Origin: Brevibacillus dissolubilis
GTDB taxonomy: Bacteria; Bacillota; Bacilli; Brevibacillales; Brevibacillaceae
Direction of reading: 5' to 3'
DNA length: 64,000 nucleotides
NCBI RefSeq assembly: GCF_006170445.1
Contig: NZ_VCNA01000006.1
Coordinates: 1 to 64,000, forward strand
Positions 17,100-26,559 of the stretch are shown here, in pieces. Every line of letters starts with the position of its first letter. The first letter of the stretch is position 1. The translations under genes and the position numbers were made by a program. Under the pieces are notes generated by a model that saw only the letters and a program-made list of their open reading frames with translations, was not told the origin of the DNA and did not search any database.

Positions 17100-18278
17100 A
17101 TGAGAGAAGCAGTCATCGTTGCTGGTGCCCGCACCGCTGTCGGCAAATCCAAGCGCGGCAGTCTGAAAGACGTTCATCCTGTGGATTTGGGGGCGGCAGT
17201 TGTCAGTGACCTGCTCCGCCGTGTCCCACAACTGGACCCATCTTTGGTGGATGACGTGATTATCGGGAACGCGATCCCGGAAGCTGAACAAGGTATGAAC
17301 TTTGCGCGCCTGATCGGTCTGCGCGCAGGTCTGCCAACGAATGTATCTGGTATCACCGTGAACCGTTTTTGTTCCTCTGGTCTGCAATCCATCGCGTACG
17401 CAGCCCAACAAATCATGGTAGGCGGCGCTGATGTGATCATCGCAGGCGGCGTGGAGAGCATGAGCCAGGTTCCTATGACAGGAAACAAAGTAGCGCTCAA
17501 CCCATGGCTGGCTGATAACCTCCCAGAAGCGTACATGAGCATGGGTCACACCGCTGAGCAAGTCGCACAGCGCTACAATGTTACCCGTGAAGACCAAGAC
17601 GCTTTTGCAGTAGAATCCCACCGCCGTGCAGCGGCTGCGATCGCCGAAGGCAAATACAAAGACGAGATCGTGCCAATCCCGGTCAAACAACATTTCGTGG
17701 ACGATGCAGGCAAGCTCCACGTAAAAGAATACACATTTGATACAGATGAAGGCGTACGTCCTGACTCTACTCTGGAATCCCTCGCAAAGCTTAAACCAGC
17801 GTTTAACGTGCGTGGTTCCGTAACCGCAGCCAACTCTTCCCAAACCAGTGACGGCGCAGCAGCAGTGCTCGTCATGTCCGCTGAAAAAGCAGCAGAGCTT
17901 GGTGTTCAGCCGATCGCCAAGTTCCTCTCCTTCACTGTCGGCGGCGTAGACCCAGACGTGATGGGGATCGGTCCAGTCGTAGCGATTCCAAAAGCGCTCA
18001 AGATGGCTGGCCTCACCGTAGACGATGTAGACCTGTTCGAGCTCAATGAAGCATTTGCTTCCCAATCTATCGCGGTCATCCGTGAGCTTGGTCTCGACCA
18101 AAGCAAAGTCAACGTTAACGGCGGTGCGATCGCCCTCGGTCACCCACTCGGATGCACCGGTGCGAAGCTGACTGTCTCCATCCTCAATGAACTGAAACGC
18201 CGCAATGGCAAAATCGGTGTCGTTACCATGTGTATCGGCGGCGGTATGGGCGCAGCCGGCGTGTTCGAACTGCTTTAA
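17100..18278 (+). CDS. fadA: Acetyl-CoA C-acyltransferase (3-ketoacyl-CoA thiolase)
   Basis: Thiolase of 392 residues that cleaves 3-ketoacyl-CoA to acetyl-CoA and a shortened acyl-CoA. The catalytic residues are all present: nucleophile C91 (NRFCSSGLQ), H348 ([10 protein letters not shown]) and C378 (MCIGGGMG). It starts 25 nt after fadN with AGGAGG and presumably forms a complex with FadN. Confidence 0.95.
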   Translation: MREAVIVAGARTAVGKSKRGSLKDVHPVDLGAAVVSDLLRRVPQLDPSLVDDVIIGNAIPEAEQGMNFARLIGLRAGLPTNVSGITVNRFCSSGLQSIAYAAQQIMVGGADVIIAGGVESMSQVPMTGNKVALNPWLADNLPEAYMSMGHTAEQVAQRYNVTREDQDAFAVESHRRAAAAIAEGKYKDEIVPIPVKQHFVDDAGKLHVKEYTFDTDEGVRPDSTLESLAKLKPAFNVRGSVTAANSSQTSDGAAAVLVMSAEKAAELGVQPIAKFLSFTVGGVDPDVMGIGPVVAIPKALKMAGLTVDDVDLFELNEAFASQSIAVIRELGLDQSKVNVNGGAIALGHPLGCTGAKLTVSILNELKRRNGKIGVVTMCIGGGMGAAGVFELL

Positions 18279-18332
18279 TTTTTCAACCTTGATTCAAAAT
18301 CAAATCAGTTAACAATAAAGGAGCGATCCATC

Positions 18333-20111
18333 ATGGCAGATACAAAAGACTTGATCCGCGGCGGTATCTTCTTGATCGAAGAAGGCAATGCTTCCGAGGT
18401 GCTGACTCCAGAAGATTTTTCTGATGAGCACAAAATGATCGGCAAAACCACTGAAGATTTCGTGGTAAATGAAGTACTTCCACACCTCGAAGAAATCGAG
18501 CACCACAATTTTGACCACTCTGTCCGTCTGCTCAAAGAAGCAGGTGAGCTGGGTCTCCTCGGCGCAGATGTACCTGAGAAGTACGATGGTCTTGGCCTCG
18601 ACAAAATCAGCTCTGCGATCATCACCGAAAAAATGGTACGCGGCCGCAGCTTCGGCCTCTCCCACGGTGCACACGTAGGGATCGGTTCCCTCCCAATCGT
18701 CTACTTCGGTAACGACGATCAGAAAAAACGCTATCTCCCAGACCTCGCTTCTGGTAAGCGCTTGGCTGCGTACTGCCTGACTGAGCCGGGTTCTGGTTCT
18801 GACGCTCTCGGTGCGAAAACAACTGCACGTCTGTCTGAAGACGGCAAACACTACATCCTCAACGGTGAAAAACAATGGATCACCAACGCAGGCTTCGCTG
18901 ACGTATTCGTGGTATATGCGAAAATCGACGGCGAGCACTTCACCGCTTTCATTGTAGAGCGTGAATTCGGCGGCGTTTCCTTCGGTCCAGAAGAGAAGAA
19001 AATGGGCATCAAGGGTTCTTCCACCCGTACCGTCATCCTCGAAGATGTACATGTACCGGTAGAAAACCTCCTCGGCGATGCAGGCAAAGGCCATGTGATC
19101 GCGTTCAACATCCTCAACATCGGCCGTTACAAGCTCGCAGTAGGTGCAGTCGGTTCCGCCAAACGCGCACTCGACCTCGCTACCACCTACGCAAAAGAGC
19201 GTAAACAATTCAAAACACCAATCGCAAGCTTCACCCTGATCCAAAACAAATTGGCGAACATGGCTGCGAAAATCTATGCTTCTGAGTCTTCTGTATACCG
19301 TACAGTAGGTCTCTACGATGCTTCCTTCGAAGCTCTCGGTGAGCAAGCTGACGACCGTCACGCGGTAGCAAAAGCAATCGCTGAATACGCAATCGAATGC
19401 TCTGTGAACAAAGTATTCGCTTCCGAAGTCCTCGACTATTGCGTAGACGAAGGTCTCCAAATCCACGGTGGCTACGGCTTCATGTCCGAATATGAAATCG
19501 AGAACATGTACCGTGACTCCCGCATCAACCGTATTTTCGAAGGTACCAACGAGATCAACCGTCTCCTCATCCCAAGCACACTCGTGAAAAAGGGCATGAA
19601 AGGCGAACTGCCACTCCTCCAAGCAGCAGCAGGTCTGCAAGAAGAGCTGATGAGCTACTACCCAGAGGAACTGGAAGATGCTCCACTCGCAGCAGAAAAA
19701 CACCTCATCAACATGACTCGCAAAATCGTCATGATGGTAGCAGGTTCTGCTCTGATGAAATATCAAAAGAGCCTGGAGCGTGAACAAGAGCTCCTCGCAC
19801 TCGCAGCCGATATGCTGATCGAGCTCTACTCCATGGACAGCGTTGTAAAACGTACCGAAAAAGCAATCGCGAAAAACGGTCTGGAAAAAGAGCAGCAAAA
19901 ACTCGACCTGACTGTTGTGTACGTTCAAGATGCGTTTGACAAAGTAGAAGGCTATGCAAAAACCGCTCTGGCTGCGATGGAAGAAGGCGACGACCTCCGT
20001 CTGCGTCTCTCTATCCTCAAAAAGCTTACCCGCCGCAACCCGGTTAACACCGTTGCTCTCAAACGTGCGATTGCACAGCGCGTAATCGAAGCGGATGGCT
20101 ACACCGTTTAA
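18333..20111 (+). CDS. fadE: Acyl-CoA dehydrogenase
   Basis: FAD enzyme that introduces the trans-2 double bond in the first step of beta-oxidation. At 592 residues it is the long form found in Bacillus FadE. It has the acyl-CoA dehydrogenase signatures AYCLTEPGSGSDA (near 150) and ITNAGFADVF, the FAD region QIHGGYGFMSEYEIENMYRD (near 380), and a C-terminal extension of ~160 residues after the catalytic domain. It is the last gene of the fad operon and a terminator follows. Codon bias is the same as in fadN and fadA. Confidence 0.94.
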   Translation: MADTKDLIRGGIFLIEEGNASEVLTPEDFSDEHKMIGKTTEDFVVNEVLPHLEEIEHHNFDHSVRLLKEAGELGLLGADVPEKYDGLGLDKISSAIITEKMVRGRSFGLSHGAHVGIGSLPIVYFGNDDQKKRYLPDLASGKRLAAYCLTEPGSGSDALGAKTTARLSEDGKHYILNGEKQWITNAGFADVFVVYAKIDGEHFTAFIVEREFGGVSFGPEEKKMGIKGSSTRTVILEDVHVPVENLLGDAGKGHVIAFNILNIGRYKLAVGAVGSAKRALDLATTYAKERKQFKTPIASFTLIQNKLANMAAKIYASESSVYRTVGLYDASFEALGEQADDRHAVAKAIAEYAIECSVNKVFASEVLDYCVDEGLQIHGGYGFMSEYEIENMYRDSRINRIFEGTNEINRLLIPSTLVKKGMKGELPLLQAAAGLQEELMSYYPEELEDAPLAAEKHLINMTRKIVMMVAGSALMKYQKSLEREQELLALAADMLIELYSMDSVVKRTEKAIAKNGLEKEQQKLDLTVVYVQDAFDKVEGYAKTALAAMEEGDDLRLRLSILKKLTRRNPVNTVALKRAIAQRVIEADGYTV

Positions 20112-20151
20112 TTCCTAACCCCGTCTCCAACCCAACCCCAATCACATAATG

Positions 20152-20186
20152 AAAAGCCGGTGTCTTTTGTGGACATCGGCTTTTTG
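20152..20186 (+). terminator. Terminator of the fad operon
   Basis: Stem AAAGCCGGTGTC / GACATCGGCTTT, loop about TTTTGTG, then T5. Confidence 0.85.
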
Positions 20187-20206
20187 TGTTACGTGAGCTG
20201 AAGCAC

Positions 20207-20488
20207 TCAACGGATAGCCAGATAAGACCGGAGCACGTCTTTTAGTTCTTCGGCCGTATCATTGGCGGTCGAGACCTGAATATGATCACCCACCACGTCC
20301 ACCTGTGTATCGATGAAGCCTTGGCTGTCGATAAAGCGCTCGACATCCCGCGCATCCTCGGTCTGGGTCAGCAATACCTTGTTGCCGACGAATGCGTTGT
20401 TCACATAGACCTCGTAACGGTCGTGCGACATTTTGGTTTCTTGGTTCTCCAACTCTGGCATGCGCAAAAAATTCGTGCTGTTAATCAT
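20207..20488 (-). CDS. Hypothetical protein, 93 aa
   Basis: I do not recognise this family. It is a small acidic cytoplasmic protein without membrane segments. The second half alternates short strands and helices ([20 protein letters not shown], then [11 protein letters not shown], then VVGDHIQVS). The ATG is chosen because GGAGG lies 6 nt upstream. It converges on the fad terminator and is divergent from the chemotaxis receptor gene. Confidence 0.7.
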   Translation of the reverse strand: MINSTNFLRMPELENQETKMSHDRYEVYVNNAFVGNKVLLTQTEDARDVERFIDSQGFIDTQVDVVGDHIQVSTANDTAEELKDVLRSYLAIR

Positions 20489-20700
20489 GTCGGTCCTCCT
20501 GCGTCCAAAAGGTTAGTCTCGTCGTATCCTGCCACTATTCTTTATTGTGCCGCTGTGGGCCGCCTCTCTATGCGGATAGATTCATCGAAAAAATTTCTAC
20601 TATTTTGAATAAAAATTATGGAAAAGGTAGTTATGGGTTTTTTTCAATGGAGAGGCAAGGTAAAATAGTAGGTACGACCTACATTATCAGGAGGTTCTCT

Positions 20701-22401
20701 ATGAGATTGACGATACGCTGGAAACTGATTCTCGGCTTTATGGTTAGTAATCTGATCCTGTTGAGCGCGTGTGGGATCGCTGTCTTCAAGATGGATTCTA
20801 TGGGGCAAATCGCCTCTGAAATTAATGACAGTCGGGTTCCCAGTCTGGCTATGCTAGGCGAGATGAACGGGGATGTAGCCGATATCGAGCGCATGACCCT
20901 ATATCTGATGAACGAGACGGACCCGCGTAAAGTGGCGGAAGCCGAGGAGATGATTACCAATCGCGTCACTGAATTTGAAGAGGATATGAAGGGGTATCCT
21001 GCTTTGATCAGAGGCGAGAGCGAACAGAGAAGATTTGATGAATTTCTGAAAAGCTGGAGTAATTTCACTGAGCATATTCCGAATATTATCGCAGCGGTGA
21101 AAGCAGGGGATGCGGGTGTGGAGGCACGTGAGTTTGAGGAAGCCCACAGCTCGTTTACAATTGCTTCACAAGCGATCATTTCGTTGATTGAGATCAATAA
21201 AAGAGAAGCAGATCTTGCTACAGATGATTCTGTGGCCCTCTACAAATCGGGCAGAAGCACGACCGTCTTCTTGTCCATTGCTGCGGTGATTATTGCAGCA
21301 CTGATTGCAGGAGGAACATCTTGGACGATCAACCGTTCTCTGACCAAGGTGAGAGAGCAGGTGCAGCGTGTAGCCGAAGGTGATCTGACCGCAGAGCCAC
21401 TGGTGTTGCGTAATAAGGACGAATTGAGTGACTTGGCAGACAATGTGAATCAGATGGCCAGCCAGCTGCACAGCCTGATCCGTCAGATATCGCTCAGCTC
21501 TCACCAGGTTGTCGCCACCTCAGAGGAATTGTCCGCCAGTGCGGAACAGACCTCTCACACGGCTGAGATGATAGCCACCTCGATTCAGAACGTTGCGAGC
21601 GGTGCAGATGACCAGCTCCAGACCGTCATTCATACCACGGAGACATCTGTCGCCATCTCCCAAGGGATGGAGCAGATCAGCGTCAGCATTGATACGGTCA
21701 GCGATGCCAGTACAGAAGCAGTACAACGGGCTAGAGTGGGTAATGATATCGTGAAAAAGACCGTAGCGCAGATGAACATGCTCAATGAAAAAGTGACGGC
21801 CTCTGCTGAGGTTGTGACCGCACTCGGTAAAAAATCACAAGAAATCGAGCAAATCGTCGGGCTGATCACCCAGATCGCCAGCCAAACCAATCTGCTCGCA
21901 CTCAATGCAGCGATTGAAGCCGCCAGAGCAGGAGAACAAGGACGCGGATTTGCTGTTGTTGCGGATGAAGTACGCAAACTCGCCGAGCAGTCCAGCCAAT
22001 CAGCCAGCCAGATCAGCGAACTGATTGCAGAAGTCCAGGCCGAGGTCAACAAAGCGATCAGCGCCATGGACGAAGGCACAGATGCCGTACGGGAAGGCTT
22101 ATCCTATGTGCATGAGACTGGACAAGCTTTTGATGAGATTATGAGTTCGATTTTCTCCGTGTCCAATCAGACCGGGGAAGTATACACGGTAGTGGAACAA
22201 GTGAATACGACCACCCAGCAGCTCGTGATTGCGATTGAAGGGATTGCCAAAGTATCAGAGCAAGCGAGTACGCATACGCAAGAGATCGCCGCAGCGGCGG
22301 AAGAGCAGAATGCGACGATGGAGGAGATCACAGCTGCTTCCAATATGCTTGCCAAGATGGCAGAGGAACTGCAAGAGGCAGTCGGTACTTTCAAAGTTTG
22401 A
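20701..22401 (+). CDS. Methyl-accepting chemotaxis protein
   Basis: Membrane chemoreceptor of 566 residues. The ATG at 20701 is preferred over upstream in-frame codons because AGGAGG lies 7 nt before it. TM1 is residues 8-28. A ~160-residue extracellular four-helix-bundle-like sensor domain follows, then TM2 (about 188-208) and a HAMP domain ([18 protein letters not shown]). The cytoplasmic signalling coiled coil contains the highly conserved tip [20 protein letters not shown]. No adaptation or CheW-like gene is adjacent and the ligand is unknown. Confidence 0.93.
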   Translation: MRLTIRWKLILGFMVSNLILLSACGIAVFKMDSMGQIASEINDSRVPSLAMLGEMNGDVADIERMTLYLMNETDPRKVAEAEEMITNRVTEFEEDMKGYPALIRGESEQRRFDEFLKSWSNFTEHIPNIIAAVKAGDAGVEAREFEEAHSSFTIASQAIISLIEINKREADLATDDSVALYKSGRSTTVFLSIAAVIIAALIAGGTSWTINRSLTKVREQVQRVAEGDLTAEPLVLRNKDELSDLADNVNQMASQLHSLIRQISLSSHQVVATSEELSASAEQTSHTAEMIATSIQNVASGADDQLQTVIHTTETSVAISQGMEQISVSIDTVSDASTEAVQRARVGNDIVKKTVAQMNMLNEKVTASAEVVTALGKKSQEIEQIVGLITQIASQTNLLALNAAIEAARAGEQGRGFAVVADEVRKLAEQSSQSASQISELIAEVQAEVNKAISAMDEGTDAVREGLSYVHETGQAFDEIMSSIFSVSNQTGEVYTVVEQVNTTTQQLVIAIEGIAKVSEQASTHTQEIAAAAEEQNATMEEITAASNMLAKMAEELQEAVGTFKV

Positions 22402-22406
22402 TCAGA

Positions 22407-22596
22407 GGTTCCGATTGTTTCACCCGATTTGCCAATCTTGCTGGGATGATTGACTGGCCGCTTCGAAAGAAGCATGGGGAGACGGGGGAAAACATCTGGG
22501 TGACTCAGGGAAGTGGGACTGTTCCCCCTAAAAGCGTTTCCCCATGCTTCTTTCTCCGCTGGGTTGATTGTCAAAAAGGGTGAAACACTCGGAACC
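22407..22596 (+). repeat. Long two-stage hairpin after the chemoreceptor gene
   Basis: The outer arms 22407-22425 and 22578-22596 match at 18 of 19 positions. The inner arms 22466-22484 and 22535-22553 also match at 18 of 19. The hairpin starts 6 nt past the MCP stop and has no T-run, so it is not a simple terminator. On the minus strand its centre contains CAGTCCCACTTCCCTGA. This resembles CAGTCGCCTTTCCCTCA in the centre of the repeats at 5131-5528, which suggests a distant copy. Confidence 0.7.
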
Positions 22597-22724
22597 CTGC
22601 TCTGGAATGGGGGAAGGATTTTTGGGGTTTATTCAGGAAGTGTGTAAGTAATCTCAGGAAGAGTAATAACAAGAATGAAGAACTTTAGTTACAATAAAAC
22701 ATAAATACATGTGAGAAAAAATAG

Positions 22725-22762
22725 AGAGCATGCGGCCATTCATCGGCGCATGCTCTTTTTTT
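22725..22762 (+). terminator. Terminator downstream of the chemoreceptor region
   Basis: Stem AGAGCATGCG / CGCATGCTCT followed by seven T. It is 320 nt past the MCP stop. The stretch 22597-22724 is AT-rich and shows no ORF. Confidence 0.8.
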
Positions 22763-22775
22763 ACTTATTCGCAGA

Positions 22776-22810
22776 TAAAAAAGCTGCTTGAGCGTACAAC
22801 CCAAGCAGCC
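22776..22810 (-). terminator. Terminator of the mtnWXBD operon
   Basis: On the minus strand GCTGCTTG / CAAGCAGC forms the stem and a run of six T follows. It lies 66 nt past the mtnD stop. Confidence 0.8.
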
Positions 22811-22875
22811 TGTGAATCGGACGAGTTCAATCGCCCGGTCTTTTTGTTATTGGAACAAATCAATGAATCAGCGAA

Positions 22876-23388
22876 TTAATAGATCGCTTCCCAACCTGCA
22901 GGAGTGATGAACAGACGGATCGCTTTGATCTTGCGGTCTTCCATCAGGGTGAAGTAGTGACGGTAGTAGGAAGGAACGGAGATCAGGTCGCCTGCTTCCA
23001 GCTCTACGTCGAAGTAGCGGCCATCTTTGCCTTGGATTGCGAAGATACCATGACCATCTACGCAGAAGCGTACTTCGTCATCGGTGTGGTGGTGCTCGTC
23101 AACGAATTTGTTGAGCAGAGCATCGAGGTTAGGGGTTTTGTCGGAGAGCATCACGATGTCAGCGGTGGAGTAGCCACGGCGAGCGGAGATGTCGTCGATC
23201 TCTGGTTTGAACGCATCGAGGATTTGTTGTTTTTCTTCATCAGAGAGATCATAAGCGTCACGGAGACGGTCGTTCAGGCGTTCGGTACCCCAGAATTCGT
23301 AGATAACTTCTTGGGTGTTGAGGTATGCTTCTACTGCTTCGCGACCAGTGATGTACTCGTTGTTATCGTGAAAACGTACTTTTGCCAT
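22876..23388 (-). CDS. mtnD: Acireductone dioxygenase
   Basis: Metal-dependent cupin (170 residues). It oxidises acireductone to formate and 2-keto-4-methylthiobutyrate, the last-but-one step of methionine salvage. The metal ligands are visible: H99 and H101 in EHHHTDDE, E105, and H144 in YYRHYFTL. It is last of the minus-strand operon mtnW-mtnX-mtnB-mtnD, with a GGGAGG ribosome site. A short GATGTA direct repeat (three copies, about 23431-23449) lies just upstream. Confidence 0.95.
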   Translation of the reverse strand: MAKVRFHDNNEYITGREAVEAYLNTQEVIYEFWGTERLNDRLRDAYDLSDEEKQQILDAFKPEIDDISARRGYSTADIVMLSDKTPNLDALLNKFVDEHHHTDDEVRFCVDGHGIFAIQGKDGRYFDVELEAGDLISVPSYYRHYFTLMEDRKIKAIRLFITPAGWEAIY

Positions 23389-23450
23389 TTTGGTATTCCT
23401 CCCATAATTGATTGTATTTATATAGATAGTGTAGATGTAGATGTAGATGT

Positions 23451-24092
23451 TTACGGTAAATCGATGTGACGCAGCTGCAGCCAGCGCAGGTGGTACTCGA
23501 ACAAGAATTCGAATGCTTCGAGATGACGCTTCGCTTCGAAATCATTGCGGCCCCATGTGTAGATCCCGTGGTTGCGGATTAAGACGCCGGGGATTTCTGG
23601 TGTGATTACTTTTTCAATCGCAGAGGCGAGCTTCGGGATATCTGCGAAGTTCTCGACGATCGGTACTGAGATGCGGGCGTTTTCTTCCCAGATACCAAGG
23701 CCCTTGATCAGCTCCTGTCCTTGGATGGAAAAAGCACCACGGCTGAAGTACAGCTCAGAGATCAGGTTGTTGCCGAGGGTGTGTACGTGGAAGCACGCAC
23801 CAGCAGACGGGATATTTTTATAGACGACGGCGTGGATTAAGGTCTCCGCAGAAGGCTTCAGGTTGGTCTTCTCGATCGGATTGGCTTCCACGTCGACGAT
23901 CAGATAGTCTTCTGAGGAAAGCTTGGTTTTGTCCTTGCCGCTTGCGGTGACGGCGAATTCAATCGGGTCATCACCAGTTTTGATAGAAAGGTTGCCGCTC
24001 GTGCCTGGGAACCAGTCGCGACGGGCGAAGGTGAGCTTCACATCGTCGAGGCGTTTGAAGGCATCGATGCGTTGTTCGAGGGTTGTCGCCAC
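23451..24092 (-). CDS. mtnB: Methylthioribulose-1-phosphate dehydratase
   Basis: Class II aldolase-fold zinc enzyme of 213 residues that dehydrates methylthioribulose-1-phosphate. Zinc ligands are in CFHVHTLG (HxH) and RNHGIYTWG, with the expected glutamate in AETLIHAVV. The start is the GTG at 24092: GGAGG precedes it by 9 nt, and it comes one base after the mtnX stop. An upstream in-frame ATG lies deep inside mtnX and has no ribosome site. Confidence 0.94.
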   Translation of the reverse strand: MATTLEQRIDAFKRLDDVKLTFARRDWFPGTSGNLSIKTGDDPIEFAVTASGKDKTKLSSEDYLIVDVEANPIEKTNLKPSAETLIHAVVYKNIPSAGACFHVHTLGNNLISELYFSRGAFSIQGQELIKGLGIWEENARISVPIVENFADIPKLASAIEKVITPEIPGVLIRNHGIYTWGRNDFEAKRHLEAFEFLFEYHLRWLQLRHIDLP

Positions 24093-24093
24093 G

Positions 24094-24768
24094 TTATTTC
24101 TCCTCCTGCTGTGCTTGTAAGGTTTTGAGTGTATCGATGACATCATAGAAGGTGGTAAAAGGCTGGTATGGCAGGCCGAGCTCTTCGCATTTTTCCACCA
24201 GCAGGGAGCGGGCGATTACGAAGTCGGCGATTTTGGCTCCCGCGAGGTCGGTGATGCTGTCGCCGATCACGACGCGGTAGTATTGCTTTGGGTCATATTG
24301 GCGGATGACCTTGGTTTTGCACATGCCGCAGTTACCTTTATTGGAGCATTCGTCATCGCAGGAATTCGGCCAGGTGATCAGGATGTTCTCACCGGAGAAG
24401 TCACTTGCGTTGCAATAGATTTCGTTGAGATTGTAAGGGGCCAGATACGGATAGACGAAAAAGTCGATACCGCCGCTGGTGATCAACAGCTTGATCCCTG
24501 CTTCCTCACAGAACTGCACAAACTCCCCAAAGCCCGGACGAATCTTCGCTTCATTAACTACGAAGTCGATGATGTCTTGCTTTAATGAAGTAGGAAGCAT
24601 GGCGAACAGCTTGCCGACCCCTTCTTGGATGCCGATCTTTTGGCTTAAGATCTGTTCGGTGATCTCTTGCCAGCCGTCCGGTGCGAAGCGTTTCATGATC
24701 GCGACGATGTTGTCTTTTTCGGTGATGGTTCCGTCGAAGTCGCAGAATAGGACGAGTTGTTTACTCAC
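24094..24768 (-). CDS. mtnX: 2-hydroxy-3-keto-5-methylthiopentenyl-1-phosphate phosphatase
   Basis: HAD-superfamily phosphatase of the Bacillus-type salvage branch. The catalytic aspartates are in FCDFDGT at the N-terminus. ITSGG (motif II) and GDSITDLAGA (motif IV) follow. Four cysteines (SCDDECSNKGNCGMC) form a likely metal-binding loop. The start is the GTG at 24768, which overlaps the mtnW stop as GTGA and signals translational coupling. The ATG 15 nt earlier lacks a ribosome site. Confidence 0.93.
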   Translation of the reverse strand: MSKQLVLFCDFDGTITEKDNIVAIMKRFAPDGWQEITEQILSQKIGIQEGVGKLFAMLPTSLKQDIIDFVVNEAKIRPGFGEFVQFCEEAGIKLLITSGGIDFFVYPYLAPYNLNEIYCNASDFSGENILITWPNSCDDECSNKGNCGMCKTKVIRQYDPKQYYRVVIGDSITDLAGAKIADFVIARSLLVEKCEELGLPYQPFTTFYDVIDTLKTLQAQQEEK

Positions 24769-25979
24769 TTTGCGCCGCCCCATTTCGCCAGAGCTTGAGC
24801 CAGCACTTCGGACTCAATAGCCGCATCATCAAGCGATTTGCCGGCTACCACTGCATCGATGGCCGCGCGGAACGCCTGCGCACCTGCCGCTGCACCGCCC
24901 GGATGACCGTGGATACCGCCGCCTGCGTTGACGATCTGATCCAGACCGAAGTCAGCATAGAGCTGTGGTACCAGACCCGGATGGATGCCAGCGGATGGTA
25001 CAGGGAATGCGGTCTTGATGGAAGCAAGTGGAGCAGTCAGATCAGCCGCCAGCTTGAGTGCCTCGCCTTTGTCCAGGGCGACGTTGCCGTATGGAGACGG
25101 GAAGAGCACGAGGTCTGCACCTGCAAGACGCATCAGCTTACCGAGCAGAAGCGGAGTCGAGATGCCGTAGTCAGGTGACGGATACAGAGCGCCTGCAAGT
25201 GCAGGATGCGCCATGATCGGTACGTTGACATCAGGATCAGCAGCGAGACGGTGCAGCACATCGAAGCTATAAGCCAATACGTTGAACAGCAGGCATTGAG
25301 CACCAGCGTCGACGGCACGTTTTGCTTTTTCGATCAATTCAGTGGAAGGTCCAGTCAGGTTGGCTGCGTACAGCACTGGTTTACCTGTCTGTTGGGCAGT
25401 CTCATCGGCAATCGCACGGAATGCTTTGATCCGCTCGATGAATGGGGCCTTATCATCCACGAAGAAAATCTCGTCATCCTTGACCAGATCGACGCCACCG
25501 ATAGCCTGTGCGCGGAACTGTGTCTTCAGATCTTCAAAAGGAAGACCCAGACAAGATTTGAAAATACTCATCAACAGCGGACGGTCATGGACACCAATCA
25601 GTTCACGCACGCCTGCCAGACCGAATTTTGGCCCAGGGAAGCCAGCGGTAAAAGAATCAGGGAACTGGATGTCGACCAGCTTGATTTTGCCGTCCATCGA
25701 GAGTTTGCCGAAAATCCCTGTTAAGAGAGAAGGAATATCATTGGTAAAGTTGCCGGTCGGATAGCTTACGGTCACGAGGCCGCGCTGTATGCCGTCTGCG
25801 AGCGTCTCCAGCACTTCGACGCCTGCCGCTTCGCCGAGATAGGCACGAAGCTCTTCCTGCTTCACTGCAGGCAGGTCGGTCCAAGAGCCGACGGTCATGC
25901 CGACTGCGATGCCCTGTGCTTTTTTCTCCAAGTCTTTCGCTTGGGTCAAGTAGGTTACGAGAATGCGATCTTGACTCAT
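24765..25979 (-). CDS. mtnW: 2,3-diketo-5-methylthiopentyl-1-phosphate enolase (RuBisCO-like)
   Basis: RuBisCO-like protein (404 residues) that enolises diketomethylthiopentyl phosphate in methionine salvage. The large-subunit-like barrel is recognisable from GGVDLVKDDE and FVDDKAPF in the middle (the metal-binding loop region) and NAGGGIHGHPGGAAAG near the C-terminus. The ATG has AAGGAGG upstream. It is first gene of mtnWXBD, behind a SAM-I riboswitch with its own terminator. Confidence 0.95.
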   Translation of the reverse strand: MSQDRILVTYLTQAKDLEKKAQGIAVGMTVGSWTDLPAVKQEELRAYLGEAAGVEVLETLADGIQRGLVTVSYPTGNFTNDIPSLLTGIFGKLSMDGKIKLVDIQFPDSFTAGFPGPKFGLAGVRELIGVHDRPLLMSIFKSCLGLPFEDLKTQFRAQAIGGVDLVKDDEIFFVDDKAPFIERIKAFRAIADETAQQTGKPVLYAANLTGPSTELIEKAKRAVDAGAQCLLFNVLAYSFDVLHRLAADPDVNVPIMAHPALAGALYPSPDYGISTPLLLGKLMRLAGADLVLFPSPYGNVALDKGEALKLAADLTAPLASIKTAFPVPSAGIHPGLVPQLYADFGLDQIVNAGGGIHGHPGGAAAGAQAFRAAIDAVVAGKSLDDAAIESEVLAQALAKWGGAK

Positions 25980-26041
25980 CTTGTATAAGAAACCTCCTTA
26001 ACAGCTTGCGTACGGTCGCGGCAAGCCGTCCAAAAATCAAA

Positions 26042-26072
26042 TAAAAAAAGCCTCCCGTGGGAACAGGAGGCG
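26042..26072 (-). terminator. Riboswitch-controlled terminator upstream of mtnW
   Basis: On the minus strand GCCTCC/GGAGGC with a 10-nt loop, then seven T. It lies between the SAM aptamer and the mtnW ribosome site and is the expression platform for the switch. Confidence 0.9.
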
Positions 26073-26091
26073 GCTATACAATACACACGTC

Positions 26092-26221
26092 TCCTCTCAT
26101 CTCCCAGAATCCATTCGGTATAGCATGCCCTTGTGGGTTCTGCAGGATTTAGCACCGTTTCGCTTGCGCGCCGGTTGCCGGGCTTCATAGGGCCAGTCCC
26201 TCAGCCATCTCTACATAAGAG
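26092..26221 (-). promoter_or_regulatory. SAM-I (S-box) riboswitch upstream of mtnWXBD
   Basis: The conserved S-box core is present on the minus strand: GAGGGACTGGCCCTATGA, GCCCGGCAACCGG, GGTGCTAAATCCTGCAGA, and the closing strand TGGGAGATGAGAGG that pairs with CTCTTATGTAGAGAT. SAM binding should favour the terminator at 26042-26072. Confidence 0.95.
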
Positions 26222-26328
26222 TGTACGAAATCATAACATGAAGTTTTCAATTCAATTTCCAGATGTAACAGACCAATAATAATTTTTTTTCTAGAGTTCG
26301 TCAAGATATTTTCAGAATAAAAAAATCA

Positions 26329-26357
26329 TTGACAGAACTTCGGCCTCTGTGTAAGAT
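26329..26357 (+). promoter_or_regulatory. SigA promoter of the DUF1722-mtnK-mtnA operon
   Basis: TTGACA (26329-26334), a 17-nt spacer, and TAAGAT (26352-26357), about 60 nt before the SAM aptamer. Confidence 0.7.
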
Positions 26358-26421
26358 TCAACTTAGCGTTTCACGTGCAGACTGGTAAAGCCAGATGCTC
26401 AACAACTTCATACGGATAATA

Positions 26422-26549
26422 CCTTATCCAGAGACGGTGGAGGGACTGGCCCTATGATACCCAGCAACCGACACATGAAACCTATAACAGGGAGTCATTT
26501 CATGTGCACGGTGCTAATTCCTGCAGAAGAAAAATTCTGGTAGATAAGG
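26422..26549 (+). promoter_or_regulatory. SAM-I riboswitch upstream of DUF1722-mtnK-mtnA
   Basis: S-box core with GGAGGGACTGGCCCTATGA, ACCCAGCAACC and GGTGCTAATTCCTGCAGA. Helix P1 is formed by CCTTATCCAGA (26422-26432) and TCTG-GTA-GATAAGG (26536-26549). The last four bases of P1 (AAGG, 26546-26549) are also the first four of the ribosome site AAGGAGG, so ligand binding should hide part of that site. A terminator follows at 26587-26618. Confidence 0.95.
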
Positions 26550-26559
26550 AGGAGCGTAT

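Noticed and set aside
14558-17152. An 864-codon open frame antisense to fadN, and similar long ones antisense to fadA and fadE
   Set aside because: They mirror the strong codon bias of the fad genes, which removes antisense stops. They lack ribosome sites and recognisable domains, while the sense frames have full catalytic motifs.
20670-20690. Short perfect hairpin (GTAGGT/ACCTAC) before the chemoreceptor start
   Set aside because: Six base pairs with a three-base loop is too little to claim a regulatory element.
23431-23449. Short GATGTA direct repeat before mtnD
   Set aside because: Three copies of a hexamer without spacing are a small slippage tract, not a CRISPR or operator array.
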